In this document: piece by piece, positions 5,606 to 6,380 of the stretch
How positions within the stretch are numbered: the first letter of the stretch is position 1
Layout: each line of letters starts with the position of its first letter
Source: Candidatus Rokuibacteriota bacterium
Lineage (GTDB): Bacteria > Methylomirabilota > Methylomirabilia > Rokubacteriales > CSP1-6
Direction: 5' to 3'
Length of the DNA: 6,380 bases
Assembly (NCBI GenBank): GCA_003220195.1
Contig: QHRT01000247.1
Location: 1-6,380, forward strand
Translations under genes and position numbers: made by a program
The notes under the pieces: generated by a model
What the model was told of the DNA's origin: nothing
The model's database searches: none
Seen by the model: the letters and a program-made list of their open reading frames with translations, nothing else

Positions 5606-6380
5606 TCAGGCCCTCATGGTCACGTCAGGTGCAAAGAGCCGCCACTCTCCTGGGAGCTGTTTCAGGATGTGGGTGCCCCGATCGGTGAATGTGATGCCGG
5701 AGCCGGCCACAAGATCTTTGACGGTACTGGACACGAGGATCTCGTCGGGCTGTGCTACCGCGGTGATCCGGACACCCGTGAACACTGTGATGCCGCTCAT
5801 GGTCGTGTCGTCATATTTGACTTCACCGGCGTGGACGCCGACCCGCACCGCCATCCCGAGGCCGCGCACAGCATCACGGATCGCGCACCCGCAGCGGATG
5901 GCGGCGACGGCACCATCAAAAACTCCTGGCGGATGAGAGCTGTGTACTGGGCCCGCACCTCGAGCCAGCGGCGGTCGCCCAGCGCGACGAGCCGTTCTGT
6001 CGCGCCGACCATGTCGACGAAGAGCGCCGTCGTCAGCACCCGCCGAGGCGCCACGCCTGGGCGCGGGAGCCCGCGCGCATCCAGCGACTGGAGAGGCGGA
6101 AAGTCCGCCGGCAGGTCGGGGATGACGAGTTGGAAGATGCGTTCGGGATGGGGGAGACCCTTGAGCCGATGTGGGCCGAGGTCGCGCAGGCTCAGACCGC
6201 CCATCAGGGCGTCCTCGATCAAGGCGGCGGTCGACTTGGAGAGTAGCACCTGGCCGCCATGGCCAGCCTCCTTGATGCGCGCGCCTCGGATGACGGCGAG
6301 CCCCGTGTACCCGTGCGCTGTCTGGATCGGTTCCCCGGTCTGCATCCCAATGCGGACCCGCACGATTCCGCCGTTCGGCC
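5606..6380 (-). pseudogene. Tandem class III adenylate/guanylate cyclase gene, 3' part, with internal deletion and frameshift (5' end outside window)
   Basis: Reading from the right edge on the minus strand, the frame is in the C-terminal half of a first cyclase homology domain: VRVRIGMQTGEP, YTGLAVIRGARI, GHGGQVLLS, then LRDLGPHRLKGL and RIFQLVIPDLPADFPPL, a typical linker. A second cyclase domain starts with VLTTALFVDMVGATERL (contains the first metal-binding Asp) and LGDRRWLEVRAQYTALIRQE, ending at 5923. The match then continues in another frame from 5920: FDGAVAAIRCGCAIRDAV, VRVGVHAGEV, ILVSSTVKDLVAGSG, and ends LKQLPGEWRLFAPDVTMRA at TGA 5608-5606. Relatives have about 18-19 residues at the joint, including the DTAGDG loop with the second catalytic Asp. 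About 55 bp are therefore missing, which also shifts the frame. In the family such proteins make cAMP or cGMP, or have lost activity. This copy cannot be active in its second domain. The end looks like the natural C-terminus. Confidence 0.82.

Noticed and set aside
1..6380. CRISPR arrays, tRNA, rRNA, insertion sequences
   Set aside because: No regularly spaced repeats, no cloverleaf-like pattern, no rRNA-like stretch and no transposase motif or terminal inverted repeat was seen on either strand by reading.

Overview
The window is GC-rich and gene-dense, and shows strong third-position GC bias. It looks like a chromosomal piece of a soil or sediment Gram-negative-type bacterium. A high-GC lineage such as Methylomirabilota/Rokubacteria, Acidobacteriota or Myxococcota would fit, but this is inference from gene content only. 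No rRNA, tRNA, CRISPR array, transposase or phage gene was seen.

Left block (1-1489, + strand): the 3' end of a soluble pyridine nucleotide transhydrogenase-like flavoprotein gene (sthA-like), followed by an intact class IV aminotransferase that looks like the branched-chain enzyme IlvE. The sthA-like end appears to lack about 24 residues of its dimerisation domain.

Central block (1473-3891, - strand): a tight three-gene operon with two 4-base GTGA stop/start overlaps. Transcription order is (1) a 130-residue protein matching only the N-terminal domain of cyclopropane-fatty-acyl-phospholipid synthase, (2) a 374-residue FAD oxidoreductase of the geranylgeranyl-reductase type, and (3) a 302-residue protein carrying only the SAM-dependent methyltransferase domain of the synthase. 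The synthase is therefore split in two around a flavin C=C reductase or oxidase. The most economical hypothesis is a lipid-modifying complex that methylates an unsaturated acyl chain and then reduces or oxidises the product. This is the most interesting system in the window.

Control region (3892-3954): a near-symmetric TATAGTA that can serve as a -10 element in both directions, and a 26-bp imperfect palindrome just upstream of the operon's first gene.

Right block (3955-6380): every recognisable gene is broken. An enolase-superfamily (mandelate racemase type) gene has ACG where ATG is expected, a +1 frameshift, and no catalytic barrel. A periplasmic-binding-protein-like gene on the - strand has an in-frame TAG at codon 8. 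A tandem class III nucleotidyl cyclase gene, running off the right edge, has lost about 55 bp including the metal-binding loop of its second cyclase domain. This is either a decaying accessory region or a stretch of poor consensus sequence, and the two cannot be told apart from this sequence alone.
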